DNA of 64,000 nucleotides, taken from contig NZ_CP159358.1 in the NCBI RefSeq assembly GCF_040500475.1, positions 806,001-870,000 of the forward strand, written 5' to 3'. This DNA is from Bacillus sp. Bos-x628. Lineage in GTDB: Bacteria; Bacillota; Bacilli; Bacillales; Bacillaceae. Positions 8,371 through 18,833 of this stretch are shown here, one piece after another (the first letter of the stretch is position 1; each line of letters starts with the position of its first letter). The translations under genes were made by a program, and so were the position numbers. Below the pieces are notes generated by a model. The model searched no databases. It had not been told where the DNA came from and saw nothing but the letters and a program-made list of their open reading frames with translations.

Positions 8371-9960
8371 CTAATCCTCGGACAGCCAGCTGCGTAGCAA
8401 TTTAGCAAAGTCTTCTGGTTTTTCTTTTGCCATTTTTTCAAGCTGATGTTTTCTCACCATTTCTTCTGTTTCTGGTTCAGTATCGATATCAGGAACATGA
8501 ATGGGTGTACGTTCATCAAGATCAAATTCGTCGTCTTCTTTTCTGCGTTTACGCACAAGAAGAATAATGAGAGCGATGATTGCAAGTAGTAGCACACCGC
8601 CTACAATATAAATCCAGAACGGAATATTGTTTGACGGGTTATAGGCTTCTGTTTGCTGTTTACCATCTAATTTTGATACGGATAAAACGATTTTGTTATC
8701 TAAATCATCTTGAGTGAGCGCTTGACCATTTGTGTATTCTTTGTCAATTGATGTACTAATGATCGTTGAAAGGATTTTTTTAATATCATCTTGTCTTTCA
8801 GATGTTAAAGAGTTGGCATCATTTGCTGTTGGCGGTTCAACCAATGCTTGAATGCCAATATCTCTTATTTTATAAGGACTTTCTTTAATATCTTTATGAA
8901 TGCGATTTACTTCATAATTGATACGATTTTCGCTCTTTTCGTAATCTCCGCTTCCATTTGCTCCATCAGCACCTTGATAATTTGTGACATCATCATCGCC
9001 TGTTCCAGCTGTCCCTCCAGCTGCTGCCCCATTGCCTGAATATGTTTCAGCAATCTTTTCAGCACTGACAGCGATACCTTGCATGTTTTCTTTATCAACA
9101 GGTTCTACAAGGTCTTCTTTTCTTTTTTCTTCAGTAAAGTCAATGTCCGTTGTGACCGATACGGCTACTTTATCTTGACCCATCATTGTTCCTAGTAGTT
9201 GTTGAATTTTCCTTTGAAGATTTTTTTCAATCTCTTCTTTTTTCTGCTGCTGTGCATCCATTCCACTTGCATAGGAATCGGAACTGCTGTTTAAGTCGTA
9301 GTATTTTGAATCTTGGTCCATAATGACAATGTTTTCTGTTTTTAAATTTGGTACACTTTTTGAAATAAGATGATAAAGGCCTTTTACTTGTTGCTGAGTA
9401 AGCGTGTAGCCAGGCTGAACTTGCAACACAATTGATGCTGATGCATTACTTTGCTCTTCTCCAACAAAAACGGAATCTTTTGGCAGGTTAATCATCACCT
9501 TTGAATCTTTAATCCCATCAATCGTGTTGATCAGATTGGTTAGTTCTGTTTGAGTCGCGTCTACTTTCAGAACATCAAATTCATTATCTGTTAAACCGAA
9601 GCCCGAATTGTTTGCAAAGAAGGAATAATCGATACTTCCTGTCTTAGGAAGCCCTTCTGCTGCAAGTGTCACTTTTAAAGAGTCTGCTTGCTTCTCTGGA
9701 ACTAGAATTGTTGTTCCATTGTTTGCAAGTTCCGATTTCACGTTTTTGCCATCAAGCTCCTGTTTAATTTGCCCTGCTTCTTCAGCAGACAAATCTCTAA
9801 ACAATGGAACCATTTTTTCAGAAGAAGCAAAGATGCTAACAACCGTAATAATGATTGCTAGGGCAGCAACGCCGCCAATCATGAGTATTTTTTGTAATTT
9901 TGATCGATTTCGCCAAAACTCAACTGTTTTTGTTCTTAATTGCTTTAAAGTACGATTCAT
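8371..9960 (-). CDS. fliF: Flagellar MS-ring protein FliF
   Basis: FliF builds the MS ring, the membrane base of the flagellum. The 529 residues show a first membrane helix at about 25-45, ring-building motifs RBM1 and RBM2 (YscJ/FliF domain), and a Gly/Ala/Asp-rich low-complexity loop at about 305-340 within the RBM3 region. A second membrane helix (about 447-468, ending in LLVRKRRKEDDEFD) follows, then a cytoplasmic tail that binds FliG (last 35 residues, KLLRSWLSED). It is the first large gene after fliE in the operon. Confidence 0.97.
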   Translation of the reverse strand: MNRTLKQLRTKTVEFWRNRSKLQKILMIGGVAALAIIITVVSIFASSEKMVPLFRDLSAEEAGQIKQELDGKNVKSELANNGTTILVPEKQADSLKVTLAAEGLPKTGSIDYSFFANNSGFGLTDNEFDVLKVDATQTELTNLINTIDGIKDSKVMINLPKDSVFVGEEQSNASASIVLQVQPGYTLTQQQVKGLYHLISKSVPNLKTENIVIMDQDSKYYDLNSSSDSYASGMDAQQQKKEEIEKNLQRKIQQLLGTMMGQDKVAVSVTTDIDFTEEKRKEDLVEPVDKENMQGIAVSAEKIAETYSGNGAAAGGTAGTGDDDVTNYQGADGANGSGDYEKSENRINYEVNRIHKDIKESPYKIRDIGIQALVEPPTANDANSLTSERQDDIKKILSTIISTSIDKEYTNGQALTQDDLDNKIVLSVSKLDGKQQTEAYNPSNNIPFWIYIVGGVLLLAIIALIILLVRKRRKEDDEFDLDERTPIHVPDIDTEPETEEMVRKHQLEKMAKEKPEDFAKLLRSWLSED

Positions 9961-10009
9961 CTTAACCCCCGGTCATTCCATTCAGTCTTATTTTGTCCGC
10001 CAGCACCTC

Positions 10010-10327
10010 CTACATCTGCATTCTCATAATCTCTTGGTACGCTTCGACTGCTTTATTCCGAAACTCCGTCGCAGCTGTGAGTGTCACACTCGCTTTTTGT
10101 GCAGCAATCATGACTTCATCGAGATTAACGTCTTTCCCTTGTGCAAGTGCATTTGTATACTGATCTGATTTCAACTGTGATTGATTTAATGCCTCAATGG
10201 AATTCTTCAGCACATCAGAGAAGTTTGTTTGACTTTTAGGTGCGGTCGCCTGCAGGGGCGATGCATTTGTCAATTCACTTGCTTGCTGAGTGGTTTGAAG
10301 CTGGAAAGGAGATATTGCATTCACCAA
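10010..10327 (-). CDS. fliE: Flagellar basal-body MS-ring/rod adapter FliE
   Basis: FliE connects the MS ring to the proximal rod. The 105-residue product begins MVNAISPFQLQ and contains the family segment FSDVLKNSIEALNQSQ and a C-terminal helix (KASVTLTAATEFRNKAVEAYQEIMRMQM). The start is TTG at 10325-10327, with AGGTG seven bases upstream; the next codon is a GTG that could also be used. TTG fits both spacing and the B. subtilis N-terminus (M-I-N-A-I-S-P-F from memory). Confidence 0.93.
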   Translation of the reverse strand: MVNAISPFQLQTTQQASELTNASPLQATAPKSQTNFSDVLKNSIEALNQSQLKSDQYTNALAQGKDVNLDEVMIAAQKASVTLTAATEFRNKAVEAYQEIMRMQM

Positions 10328-10338
10328 TTCTTTTCACC

Positions 10339-10791
10339 TTACTTTCCTATTTCTAAAGCTTTCATCAGCATGCTTTTATTCGCATTTAGTGCAGTCACGT
10401 TCGCTTCGTATGATCTTGAACTGCTGATGAGGTCAACCATTTCCTTTAATGGATCAACATTTGGTGTTTGAACATATCCATTTTCATTGGCGTCGGGATT
10501 TGTAGGATCATATTGAAGGTTGAATGGAGTTTCGTCTTCTGTAATTTTTGATACTTTGACGCCATTTCCTAATCTGCCGCTTGATTTCATACTTGAGTTC
10601 AAAATAGATGAAAATGATTCACCTGACGGCTGTAATGTGACAAGTTTGCGTCTATAAGGCTCCCACTTGCCATCAATCTGTTTAGCTCTTGTTGTATCCA
10701 TGTTTGCAAGGTTGGAAGACACAACATCCATTCTGAGTCTCTGTGCTGTTAATGCTGAGGCCGAAGCGTTAACGCCTGAAAAAATCGACAT
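10339..10791 (-). CDS. flgC: Flagellar proximal rod protein FlgC
   Basis: FlgC is a rod subunit. The product of 150 residues begins MSIFSGVNASASALTAQRLRM, contains SSNLANMDTTRA and ends with the SRSYEANVTALNANKSM helix, all typical of FlgC. The ATG at 10789-10791 overlaps the flgB stop (TGATG). A GTG one codon upstream would sit too close to the GGAGG. The length equals the 150 residues I recall for B. subtilis. Confidence 0.96.
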   Translation of the reverse strand: MSIFSGVNASASALTAQRLRMDVVSSNLANMDTTRAKQIDGKWEPYRRKLVTLQPSGESFSSILNSSMKSSGRLGNGVKVSKITEDETPFNLQYDPTNPDANENGYVQTPNVDPLKEMVDLISSSRSYEANVTALNANKSMLMKALEIGK

Positions 10792-11180
10792 CACTTACCT
10801 CCTGTCAAAACTGTTTTGAGAGAATTGAACTTCCCGCTCATTCTTTCAACCAAAGCATTATACTGAATTTGGTTTTTAGCGAGTTCGCTCATCTCTTGAT
10901 CAATATCGACATTATTTCCGTTTTCTTGATAAGAAGTACGATTACTTGAGACGACTGAATAATTAGACCCTGTTTCAGAAAAATCAATGTGTCCTTGGTA
11001 TGTTTTTTTAGCATTTAATTTAATTGATGCATCATTTAGCATATCATGAAACACGATATTTTTTGACTTATAGTTCGGTGTGTCTATATTCGCGATATTG
11101 TTACTTATGACTTTTTGCTTAATATTTGCTCTACCTAAGGCATTCTCAAGGTTGCTTATCGTTCCAGAAAATATATCCAA
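10791..11180 (-). CDS. flgB: Flagellar proximal rod protein FlgB
   Basis: FlgB is a rod subunit and the first gene of fla/che. I place the start at TTG 11178-11180 (MDIFSGTISNLENAL). An ATG two codons upstream lies only three bases after GGAGG, whereas the TTG lies nine bases after it. The resulting 129 residues equal the B. subtilis length I recall. Motif ISNNIANIDTPNYKSK is the rod-family signature. Because the TTG is the operon's first start codon, it may limit translation of rod protein. Confidence 0.93.
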   Translation of the reverse strand: MDIFSGTISNLENALGRANIKQKVISNNIANIDTPNYKSKNIVFHDMLNDASIKLNAKKTYQGHIDFSETGSNYSVVSSNRTSYQENGNNVDIDQEMSELAKNQIQYNALVERMSGKFNSLKTVLTGGK

Positions 11181-11251
11181 AACCATATACCTCCAATCAT
11201 ATGTATTTCATTCCAATTATTCATGTCGAGATTTGTAAAAACCCTAACTTC

Positions 11252-11280
11252 ATTGTAAGAAATAATAGGATTAAAGTCTA
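11252..11280 (-). promoter_or_regulatory. Candidate sigma-A promoter of the fla/che operon
   Basis: On the minus strand, TAGACT (11275-11280) and TACAAT (11252-11257) are separated by exactly 17 bases. They match the -35 and -10 consensus at four and five of six positions. The predicted start near 11245 gives a leader of about 65 bases before flgB. B. subtilis fla/che is driven mainly by a sigma-A promoter controlled by SwrA-DegU and CodY, with a weaker sigma-D promoter. I could not find a convincing sigma-D box here. Confidence 0.45.
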
Positions 11281-11423
11281 TGATGTATCTGTAAAAAAAA
11301 CTCGTAATATATATCTATTTTATGAATGGTAATAAAGACCTAGATTCAAAGAACTAATAATTGTAAAGGGTTTCTTGGAAAAAAGCGTGTTATTTTTTTG
11401 GGTCAAATCCTCATTTTTCATAC

Positions 11424-11470
11424 AAAAAACCCTTTTCAGCGTCTATTTCCGCTTGAAAAGGGTTTTTTTT
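11424..11470. terminator. Bidirectional terminator between codY and flgB
   Basis: A stem of about 11 pairs (CCCTTTTCAGC at 11430-11440 with GCTTGAAAAGGG at 11451-11462) has six A on one side and eight T on the other, so it can terminate on either strand. On the minus strand it lies directly after the codY stop and separates codY transcription from fla/che. Confidence 0.88.
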
Positions 11471-11471
11471 A

Positions 11472-12251
11472 TTAATGGGATTTTAAATTTTCAAGTTCAA
11501 TTAAAAATTTGTTGTTTAACACTTTAATGTATGTTCCTTTCATGCCGAGAGAACGAGATTCGATAACACCCGCACTTTCAAGTTTACGCAAAGCGTTTAC
11601 GATCACTGAACGAGTAATGCCTACACGGTCAGCGATTTTACTTGCAACGAGCAGACCTTCATTTCCATCAAGTTCTTCAAAGATATGCTCAATCGCTTCA
11701 AGCTCACTATATGAAAGAGAACTAATCGCCATTTGTACTACAGCTTTACTTCTTGCTTCTTCTTCAATTTCTTCTGCCTTTTCACGGAGAATTTCCATCC
11801 CAACGACCGTTGCTCCGTATTCAGCAAGAATTAAATCATCATCTGTAAACCGATCTTGCAGGCGAGACAGAATTAAAGTTCCTAAGCGATCTCCGCCCCC
11901 GATAATTGGCACTATGGTTGTCAAACCTGATTGGAATAAGTCACGGTTCTCAATTGGGAAAGCCGTATATTCACTGTTGATATCTAAATTAGAAGACGTT
12001 TCAGGAATATTAAACAGGCTTTTTGTGTATTCTTCTGGGAATTGACGGTCTTCAAGCATTTTTTTCATACGGGCATTTTCAATCTGTTGATTGATTGAAT
12101 AACCGAGAAGTTTCCCTCTTCTGCTTAACACAAATATGTTTGAATCAATAACATCTCTAAGTGTTTCCGCCATCTCTTTGAAATTAACTGGTTTCCCCGC
12201 TGCAGCTTGCAGCATTGAGTTAATAATCCTTGTTTTTTGTAATAACGCCAT
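11472..12251 (-). CDS. codY: GTP-sensing global transcriptional regulator CodY
   Basis: CodY represses amino-acid uptake and synthesis, motility and competence genes when GTP and branched-chain amino acids are plentiful. The 259-residue product has an N-terminal GAF sensor domain (about 1-155) and a C-terminal winged helix-turn-helix ([26 protein letters not shown], about 203-230). It is nearly identical to B. subtilis CodY as I recall it. The second of two tandem ATGs is taken as start to match MALLQKTRI. It is the last gene of the xerC-hslV-hslU-codY operon and is followed by a strong terminator. Confidence 0.98.
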   Translation of the reverse strand: MALLQKTRIINSMLQAAAGKPVNFKEMAETLRDVIDSNIFVLSRRGKLLGYSINQQIENARMKKMLEDRQFPEEYTKSLFNIPETSSNLDINSEYTAFPIENRDLFQSGLTTIVPIIGGGDRLGTLILSRLQDRFTDDDLILAEYGATVVGMEILREKAEEIEEEARSKAVVQMAISSLSYSELEAIEHIFEELDGNEGLLVASKIADRVGITRSVIVNALRKLESAGVIESRSLGMKGTYIKVLNNKFLIELENLKSH

Positions 12252-12285
12252 CATTCTAATCCTCCTAGATTACTTTATTCATTTG

Positions 12286-13686
12286 TTAAAGTATAAATTG
12301 ACTTAAGTCTTTGTTATTTGCAATCTTTCCTAGCTTCTCTTCTACATACTGAGGGGTAATGGTGACTGTTTCCATTGTAATATCAGGTGCCTCAAATGAC
12401 AGCTCTTCAAGCAGCTTTTCAAGTATTGTATGAAGCCTTCTTGCACCAATGTTATCCGTCTCCTGATTGACGTGATAAGCCACTTCGGCAATCTTATGAA
12501 TAGCATCGTCAGAAAATTCAAGAGATATACCTTCTGTTTCAAGTAAAGCTTTATATTGCTTTAATAACGCGTTATCTGGTTCCGTTAAGATTTTCACAAA
12601 GTCTTCTATACTTAATTTATCTAATTCTACACGAATTGGAAAGCGTCCTTGCAGTTCTGGAATTAAATCTGACGGCTTCGCCATATGAAACGCACCTGCA
12701 GCTACAAACAAAACATGGTCCGTTTTCACAGCTCCATATTTCGTCATCACTGTCGAGCCTTCAACAATCGGTAAAATATCACGTTGAACCCCTTCACGAG
12801 AAACATCTGCGGATGATGCGCCGCCGCTTTTGGCAATTTTATCGATTTCATCAATAAAGATAATGCCTTGCTGTTCTGCCTTTTGGACAGCTTCCTGACT
12901 GACTTCATCCATATCAATCAGCTTCGAAGCTTCCTCAGCAGTTAAAGCTTTTCTTGCTTCTCTCACTGTCAGCTTTCTGCGTTTTTTCTTTTTAGGCATG
13001 AGGTTGCTGAGAGCATCTTGCATATTCATGCCCATTTGCTCCATACCCGAGCCTTGTAGCATATCAAACATGGAAGGCTGCTGCTCTTCAACTTCGATTG
13101 TGACATAGTGATCTTCAAGCTCGCCCATTGCTAGCTGATGGGCAATACGTTTCCTTGAGGTTTCAAGTTCTACTTCTTCATTTGAGTCCTCTCGCTCACG
13201 GTCATCCGTATCAGAGCTGCCAAACAGCATTTCAAGAGGATTTTTCACAGATTGGCTTTTTTTCTTACTAGGCACTAATAAATGAACAATCCGCTTGTTT
13301 GCTTGTTTCTCTGCTTCTTCTTGTACATCGCTCATCTTCTCTTCTTTGACGAGTCTAATTGCTGTCTCAACTAAATCTCTCACCATTGATTCTACGTCAC
13401 GGCCGACATAACCAACTTCAGTAAACTTCGTCGCTTCCACTTTAATGAAAGGAGCACCAGAAAGACGTGCAATTCTCCGAGCGATCTCGGTTTTCCCTAC
13501 ACCTGTTGGTCCAATCATTAAAATGTTTTTCGGAACAACTTCATCCTTTAGCTCATCAGGTAAAAGACTTCTTCTGTAACGGTTTCTTAAAGCCACCGCC
13601 ACTGCTTTTTTCGCATCAAGCTGACCAATGATGTATTGATCAAGCTTTTCAACTATCTCTCTTGGGGTGAACGGCTTTTTCTCCAT
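12286..13686 (-). CDS. hslU: ATP-dependent protease ATPase subunit HslU (ClpY)
   Basis: This AAA+ unfoldase feeds proteins to the HslV peptidase. The 466-residue product shows Walker A GPTGVGKT (59-66), the pore loop GYVG (92-95), a long variable I-domain (about 110-240, very charged), Walker [10 protein letters not shown], and the C-terminal tail ending SQFIL that inserts into HslV. The ATG at 13684-13686 is chosen because AAAGGA is 10 bases upstream; upstream in-frame TTG/ATG codons overlap hslV or sit on the ribosome site. The gene is also known as clpY or codX. Confidence 0.97.
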   Translation of the reverse strand: MEKKPFTPREIVEKLDQYIIGQLDAKKAVAVALRNRYRRSLLPDELKDEVVPKNILMIGPTGVGKTEIARRIARLSGAPFIKVEATKFTEVGYVGRDVESMVRDLVETAIRLVKEEKMSDVQEEAEKQANKRIVHLLVPSKKKSQSVKNPLEMLFGSSDTDDREREDSNEEVELETSRKRIAHQLAMGELEDHYVTIEVEEQQPSMFDMLQGSGMEQMGMNMQDALSNLMPKKKKRRKLTVREARKALTAEEASKLIDMDEVSQEAVQKAEQQGIIFIDEIDKIAKSGGASSADVSREGVQRDILPIVEGSTVMTKYGAVKTDHVLFVAAGAFHMAKPSDLIPELQGRFPIRVELDKLSIEDFVKILTEPDNALLKQYKALLETEGISLEFSDDAIHKIAEVAYHVNQETDNIGARRLHTILEKLLEELSFEAPDITMETVTITPQYVEEKLGKIANNKDLSQFIL

Positions 13687-13702
13687 ACGTCTCATGTCCT
13701 TT

Positions 13703-14248
13703 CTATTCAAGCTCTTCTAAAGTGATTTGATCGTTCGTGTAGACACAGATTTCTCCTGCCGTTTCAAGAGCAGCTTTCGCAATATCGCGGGCTGAGAGGT
13801 GATTACCTGCATGTTTTTTAAGTGCTCTCCCAGCGCTAAGTGCATAATTGCCGCCTGAACCGATCGCTAAAATGCCATCATCTGGCTCAATGACTTCTCC
13901 AGTACCTGATACAAGTAGGATACTTTCTTTGTTCATCACAATCAGCATGGCTTCAAGCTGTCTAAGCATCTTGTCGCTTCTCCATTCTTTTGCCAGTTCG
14001 ACAGCCGCTCTTTTTAAATTACCACCATATTCTTCAAGCTTCGTTTCAAACTTTTCAAAGAGTGTAAAAGCATCTGCCACTGATCCTGCAAACCCTGCCA
14101 GCACCTTACCTCCGAAAAGACGACGTACTTTTTTTGCTGTATGTTTCATTACGACAGCCTGACCGAACGTGACTTGACCGTCGCCAGCCATTGCACTTTT
14201 CCCTTTATGCTGAACGGCAAAGATGGTTGTTGCATGAAATGATGACAT
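13703..14248 (-). CDS. hslV: ATP-dependent protease peptidase subunit HslV (ClpQ), N-terminal serine type
   Basis: HslV is the proteasome-like peptidase of HslUV. The product is 181 residues, starting [16 protein letters not shown] at ATG 14246-14248, seven bases after GGAGG. In most bacteria the mature protein begins at a catalytic Thr (TTI). Here the TTI lies at positions 8-10 and the protein would begin with Ser after Met removal. B. subtilis CodW/ClpQ was reported to be an N-terminal serine protease, so the same is likely here. Nucleophile choice is knowledge of that homologue, not visible proof. Confidence 0.97.
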   Translation of the reverse strand: MSSFHATTIFAVQHKGKSAMAGDGQVTFGQAVVMKHTAKKVRRLFGGKVLAGFAGSVADAFTLFEKFETKLEEYGGNLKRAAVELAKEWRSDKMLRQLEAMLIVMNKESILLVSGTGEVIEPDDGILAIGSGGNYALSAGRALKKHAGNHLSARDIAKAALETAGEICVYTNDQITLEELE

Positions 14249-14262
14249 CAAAAAACCTCCTT

Positions 14263-15180
14263 TTATGATCGTTTAAAGGCCCTAGGGTGATGAGACATGT
14301 ACGTCTTTCTTAAAGAATCCTTTGATACATGCGTGTACACCTGTGTTGATGATAAATTTGAATGACCGAGAAGTTCTTGCACACTTCTCAAGTCCGCCCC
14401 TTCGTTCAACAGGTGTGTGGCAAAGGTGTGCCTTAACATGTGCGGATGGATATGTAATGTGCTTGACGCCTTCTTCATTAATTCAGTCAGGATGTATCGA
14501 ACACCTCTATCTGTGAGAGGTGCTCCGCGCTGATTCAAAAACACTTGTGCCTCAGTACGGTCTTTCCCCTTAGCCAAAAGTTTCTTCCGTCCATCCTCTA
14601 AATAAGTGATGAGCGCTTCATGTGCATATGACCCGAAAGGTACATATCGCTGCTTGCTGCCTTTCCCATGAACAAGCACTGTATCCATCGTTAAATCAAG
14701 ATCAGATTCTTTTAATGAACATAACTCACTGACCCTCATACCAGTTGCATAAAGAAGTTCTAAAATGGCCTGATTTCTTTGCCCATGTGGTGTACTTAGA
14801 TCAGAAATCGCAAAAAGTTCTTCTAGTTCCTCTTCATACAAAAATGAAGGAATTCGCTTATCCTGTTTTGGTAAGCTAACGAGTAAAAAAGGATTTTCTT
14901 TCACAAGCTGTTCTCTTACTAAAAATTTATAAAAGCTGCGAAGTGCAGAGACTTTCTTACTAATCGTTCTTCTTGTAAGGCCTTTTTCATAAGCTTCTGT
15001 TAAATAAATTCTCGTATCTTGATAGGATACCTCTTCAAAAGCGTTTATTCCTTGAATGTTCATAAATCTGACAAACTCTTCAATGGCTTCTTTATATCCT
15101 GAGATCGTCAAAGCTGAATAGTTTTTTTCAATTTGCAAATATTCAATGAATAAGTGGACAAGACGCTGTTTATTCGTCAT
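14263..15180 (-). CDS. xerC: Tyrosine recombinase XerC (CodV)
   Basis: XerC works with XerD at dif to resolve chromosome dimers. The 305-residue product has an N-terminal SAM-like DNA-binding domain (about 1-100) and a catalytic domain. All expected residues are present: Arg149 (TGMRVSEL), Lys173 (HGKGSKQ), His247 and Arg250 ([12 protein letters not shown]), His273 (LLGHSN), and nucleophile Tyr282 (VYTHVS). It is first in the operon with hslV, hslU and codY, 14 bases upstream of hslV. The B. subtilis name is codV. Confidence 0.96.
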   Translation of the reverse strand: MTNKQRLVHLFIEYLQIEKNYSALTISGYKEAIEEFVRFMNIQGINAFEEVSYQDTRIYLTEAYEKGLTRRTISKKVSALRSFYKFLVREQLVKENPFLLVSLPKQDKRIPSFLYEEELEELFAISDLSTPHGQRNQAILELLYATGMRVSELCSLKESDLDLTMDTVLVHGKGSKQRYVPFGSYAHEALITYLEDGRKKLLAKGKDRTEAQVFLNQRGAPLTDRGVRYILTELMKKASSTLHIHPHMLRHTFATHLLNEGADLRSVQELLGHSNLSSTQVYTHVSKDSLRKTYMSHHPRAFKRS

Positions 15181-15242
15181 TTTTACACCTCTTTAAGGCT
15201 TTTAAATGGTATCACATAACCTGCTTTTCGTGCAATGTTTTA

Positions 15243-16547
15243 CTACAGAGATTTCGAAATAGTTTGAATAGTTTCGATTGCGCGCTTAGCGTACTCTGCA
15301 TACCGCTCTTGTTTGTTTTTGATTCTCACGCCAAGATCTTTTAACAAGCCAAAGTTTGCATTCATCGGCTGGAAGCTTTTCTTGTTTGTTGAAGTGATGT
15401 AATGCGCCATGCTGCCAATGACTGTTTCCTCAGGAAGTGTGATAAGTTCTTCTCCTTTGATTAAACGGGCTGCATTAATACCAGCAACTAATCCTGATGC
15501 AGCAGACTCTACATACCCTTCAACGCCTGTCATTTGTCCTGCGAAAAATAGGTCCTCTCTGTTTCTGAACTGATAAGTTGGTTTTAAAAGGCTTGGCGAG
15601 TTAATAAATGTATTACGGTGCATCACACCATAACGAACGATTTCTGCTTGTTCAAGACCAGGAATCAAACGGAACACTTCTTTTTGATCGCCCCACTTGA
15701 GATGTGTTTGAAAGCCGACGATGTTATATAAAGTACCTGCTGCATCATCCTGTCTTAATTGAACAACAGCGTAAGGTCTTTCTCCTGTTTTCGGATCTTC
15801 CAGCCCTACTGGCTTCATCGGGCCAAACAGCATCGTTTTCTTTCCTCTTTTCGCCATAACTTCAATTGGCATGCAGCCTTCAAAGAAGATTTCCTTTTCA
15901 AACTCTTTTAAAGGCACCGTTTCTGCAGAAATTAATGCTTCATAGAAACGGTCGAATTCCTCTTCAGTCATTGGACAGTTTAAATAAGCTGCTTCTCCTT
16001 TGTCATAGCGTGACTTTAAATACACTTTCTCCATGTCAATGCTATCTTTCTCCAAGATTGGTGCCGCTGCATCGTAGAAATATAGATACTCTTGACCTGT
16101 TAGCGATTTTAATTCTTTTGAAAGTGCTTCAGATGTAAGTGGTCCTGTTGCGATAATCGTTGGACCTTCTGGAATGCTCTGCACTTCTTCTTGAAAAACA
16201 GTGACATTCGGGTGATTCTTGACACGATCTGTGACGTTTGCTGCAAATTCATGACGATCTACTGCAAGTGCACCACCAGCAGGTACAGAACTTTCATCCG
16301 CTGCTGCAATGATGGCAGAATCTAGATGACGCATTTCTTCCTTTAAAACACCAACTGCATTTGTTAAAGCGTTGGCGCGAAGTGAATTACTGCATACAAG
16401 CTCAGCAAATTTATCCGTATGGTGAGCAGGAGTTTGTTTCACAGGTCTCATTTCATAAAGATGGACTTTGATGCCACGTTTGGCCATTTGCCATGCTGCT
16501 TCACTTCCTGCTAAACCTGCTCCGATCACATTTACAAATTGACTCAT
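15243..16547 (-). CDS. trmFO: Methylenetetrahydrofolate-tRNA-(uracil-54-C5)-methyltransferase TrmFO
   Basis: TrmFO makes ribothymidine at tRNA position 54, using methylenetetrahydrofolate and FAD instead of S-adenosylmethionine. The 434-residue product begins with the FAD-binding loop GAGLAG (9-14) in an N-terminal Rossmann fold. A second FAD motif near the C-terminus ([20 protein letters not shown]) is typical of the GidA/TrmFO family. The older name is gid. It lies between topA and xerC with AGGAGAG upstream of its ATG. Confidence 0.97.
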   Translation of the reverse strand: MSQFVNVIGAGLAGSEAAWQMAKRGIKVHLYEMRPVKQTPAHHTDKFAELVCSNSLRANALTNAVGVLKEEMRHLDSAIIAAADESSVPAGGALAVDRHEFAANVTDRVKNHPNVTVFQEEVQSIPEGPTIIATGPLTSEALSKELKSLTGQEYLYFYDAAAPILEKDSIDMEKVYLKSRYDKGEAAYLNCPMTEEEFDRFYEALISAETVPLKEFEKEIFFEGCMPIEVMAKRGKKTMLFGPMKPVGLEDPKTGERPYAVVQLRQDDAAGTLYNIVGFQTHLKWGDQKEVFRLIPGLEQAEIVRYGVMHRNTFINSPSLLKPTYQFRNREDLFFAGQMTGVEGYVESAASGLVAGINAARLIKGEELITLPEETVIGSMAHYITSTNKKSFQPMNANFGLLKDLGVRIKNKQERYAEYAKRAIETIQTISKSL

Positions 16548-16585
16548 TGTACAACTCTCCTATTTCGTCAGTTCTATTTGATGAC

Positions 16586-16620
16586 ATAAAAAAGCAGGTG
16601 AACAAGGCTGCTCACCGCTA
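16586..16620 (-). terminator. Rho-independent terminator of topA
   Basis: The minus strand reads AGCGGTGAGC-loop-GTTCACCTGCT followed by six T. The first arm begins right at the topA stop codon (TAG at 16618-16620), so the hairpin overlaps the end of the gene. Pairing has one bulged base. Confidence 0.72.
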
Positions 16621-18693
16621 TTTTTGTTGTTCCTCTTTATAGTCACAATTGACACATTGAACTTGAACGCCTTTTTTCAGTTTTTTCTCTACAAGCATAT
16701 TTTCGCATTTTGGACACTTTCTTTCAATTGGTTTGTCCCAAGAGACGAATTCACACTCTGGGAAACGATCACAGCCATAGAAAATACGACGTTTTTTTGA
16801 TTTTCTTTCAACAATGTTTCCTTCGTGGCATGTTGGGCATTTGACGCCGATATCTTTTACAATTGGTTTTGTGTTTCGGCAGTCAGGGAAATTAGAGCAT
16901 GCCATAAACTTACCGTATCTCCCCATTTTGTACACCATCGGATGTCCGCACTCTTCACAATTAACCCCTGCGTATTCAGGTTCTATCTCAACCTCTTGCA
17001 TTTCTGCTTCTGCTTTTTCTACCCGTTTTGCAAAGTCCTGATAGAAGCTGTCGATAATACGAACCCATTCAATCGTTCCTTCTTCAACGCTATCGAGTTC
17101 TTTTTCCATTTTAGCAGTAAATTCAACATTAATAATTTCTGGGAAGAACTCCATGATTAAGTTGAGCACAATTTCTCCAAGCTCTGTTGGAATAAATCGT
17201 TTGTTATCAAGTGCCACATAGCCACGTTTTTGAATTGTATCTAAAGTTGGTGCGTAAGTAGACGGTCGACCAATGCCAAGCTCTTCAAGCGTTTTAACAA
17301 GTCTTGCCTCAGTGTAGCGCGGAGGCGGCTGTGTGAAGTGTTGTTCTGGTTCGATATCTTTTGAAAGAACCGTATCACCCTCTTTGAGATCAGGAAGCAT
17401 TTTGTCCTTTTCTTCAAGCTGATCGTCCTTGCTTTCAACATATACCTTCATGAACCCAGGAAACTTCACCTTACTGCCGTTTGCACGGAAAGTAAGACCA
17501 TTATTTCCAAGATCAACACTCATTGTATCAAGAACAGCTGGCGCCATTTGACTTGCTACAAATCGTTCCCAAATTAGTTTGTAAAGACGAAGCTGATCCC
17601 TACTCAGCACATGTTTTAAATCTGCTGGCTTTCTTAATGTAGAGGTCGGGCGTATTGCTTCATGTGCATCTTGTGCATTTTCGTTCTTTTTTACGGAACG
17701 CTTTGCTATATTTAAGAAATTCTTTCCGTAAGTTTGATCAATAAACGCTGATACTTCTTCAATTGCAGTATTTGAAATACGCGTTGAGTCTGTTCTCATA
17801 TATGTAATGAGCCCTACTGTACCTTCTTTGCCAAGATCAATTCCTTCATATAATTGCTGTGCAATCATCATGGTTTTTTTCGCACGGAAGTTTAATTTTC
17901 TTGCTGCCTCTTGCTGTAGTGTTGACGTAGTGAATGGCAAGGCTGGATTGCGTTTTCGTTCTTTTTTCGTCACTTTTTCTACAGAAAATTGTTTTCCTTT
18001 TAATTTTGAAAGGATTTCTTTTACATCTTCTTTTGTTTTCAGTGGGTGTTTTTTGCCATTTATCCCAAAGAAACTTGCTTCAAAGGTTTCTTTCCCTTTT
18101 AGGAACGTACCATCAATGGTCCAGTATTCCTCTGGTTTGAATTCATTAATTTCATTTTCGCGATCAATGATGAGACGGAGTGCAACAGATTGAACACGTC
18201 CAGCACTTAAACCTTTTTTTACTTTTTTCCACAAAATCGGGCTGATTTTATAGCCAACGAGACGATCTAAAATTCGTCTTGCTTGCTGTGCATCAACTAA
18301 GTCCATATTGATCATACGCGGATGCTTAAAAGAGTCTTTAATCGCATCTTTTGTAATCTCGTTAAAGACAACGCGACAATCTGAAGAGAGGTCAAGGTCA
18401 AGGCTGTGTGCTAAATGCCATGCAATTGCTTCCCCCTCTCTATCGGGGTCAGCTGCGAGATAGACTTTTTTCGCCTTTTTCGCTGCTGTTTTCAATTCCT
18501 TTAATACTGGACCTTTTCCGCGAATCGTAATATATCTCGGTTCAAAGTTGTGCTCAGTGTCTACACCAAGCTGACTCTTAGGTAAATCCCTTACATGCCC
18601 CATTGAAGCCTTTACTTTATATTTTTTTCCTAAATAACGTTCAATCGTTTTCGCCTTTGCTGGCGACTCAACGATGACTAAATAATCAGCCAT
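16618..18693 (-). CDS. topA: DNA topoisomerase I (type IA)
   Basis: TopA relaxes negative supercoils through a 5'-phosphotyrosine intermediate. The 691-residue product has the N-terminal TOPRIM domain ([18 protein letters not shown]; acidic [12 protein letters not shown] near residue 85), the active-site segment [14 protein letters not shown] near residue 300, and three C-terminal four-cysteine zinc ribbons (about 575-690). I use ATG 18691-18693, nine bases after GGGGG; a TTG two codons earlier is too close. The length equals the 691 I recall for B. subtilis. An upstream promoter is listed separately. Confidence 0.98.
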   Translation of the reverse strand: MADYLVIVESPAKAKTIERYLGKKYKVKASMGHVRDLPKSQLGVDTEHNFEPRYITIRGKGPVLKELKTAAKKAKKVYLAADPDREGEAIAWHLAHSLDLDLSSDCRVVFNEITKDAIKDSFKHPRMINMDLVDAQQARRILDRLVGYKISPILWKKVKKGLSAGRVQSVALRLIIDRENEINEFKPEEYWTIDGTFLKGKETFEASFFGINGKKHPLKTKEDVKEILSKLKGKQFSVEKVTKKERKRNPALPFTTSTLQQEAARKLNFRAKKTMMIAQQLYEGIDLGKEGTVGLITYMRTDSTRISNTAIEEVSAFIDQTYGKNFLNIAKRSVKKNENAQDAHEAIRPTSTLRKPADLKHVLSRDQLRLYKLIWERFVASQMAPAVLDTMSVDLGNNGLTFRANGSKVKFPGFMKVYVESKDDQLEEKDKMLPDLKEGDTVLSKDIEPEQHFTQPPPRYTEARLVKTLEELGIGRPSTYAPTLDTIQKRGYVALDNKRFIPTELGEIVLNLIMEFFPEIINVEFTAKMEKELDSVEEGTIEWVRIIDSFYQDFAKRVEKAEAEMQEVEIEPEYAGVNCEECGHPMVYKMGRYGKFMACSNFPDCRNTKPIVKDIGVKCPTCHEGNIVERKSKKRRIFYGCDRFPECEFVSWDKPIERKCPKCENMLVEKKLKKGVQVQCVNCDYKEEQQK

Positions 18694-18805
18694 ACTCAAA
18701 ATCCCCCTTAAGAGGTGTTCTCTCTTTATACATTACACATTTCATATTTATGTTAATTGCATCAATCAAACAGGCAATCGTTAAAAATTCTTTATGATGA
18801 ACATT

Positions 18806-18833
18806 ATTATAAACACGAAAAACAAAGTGTAAA
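18806..18833 (-). promoter_or_regulatory. Predicted sigma-A promoter of topA
   Basis: Minus-strand TTTACA (18828-18833), a 16-base spacer and a perfect TATAAT (18806-18811) predict a start near 18799 and a leader of about 105 bases. Further upstream, near 18870, a TTGACA with a poor -10 could be a second, weaker promoter. Confidence 0.6.

Noticed and set aside
11509..12045. 178-residue plus-strand open frame opposite codY
   Set aside because: Antisense shadow of a highly conserved gene; no recognisable domain or ribosome site.
14263..15180. Tyrosine recombinase as a sign of an integrated mobile element
   Set aside because: Its place with hslV, hslU and codY and its close match to B. subtilis CodV identify it as housekeeping XerC.
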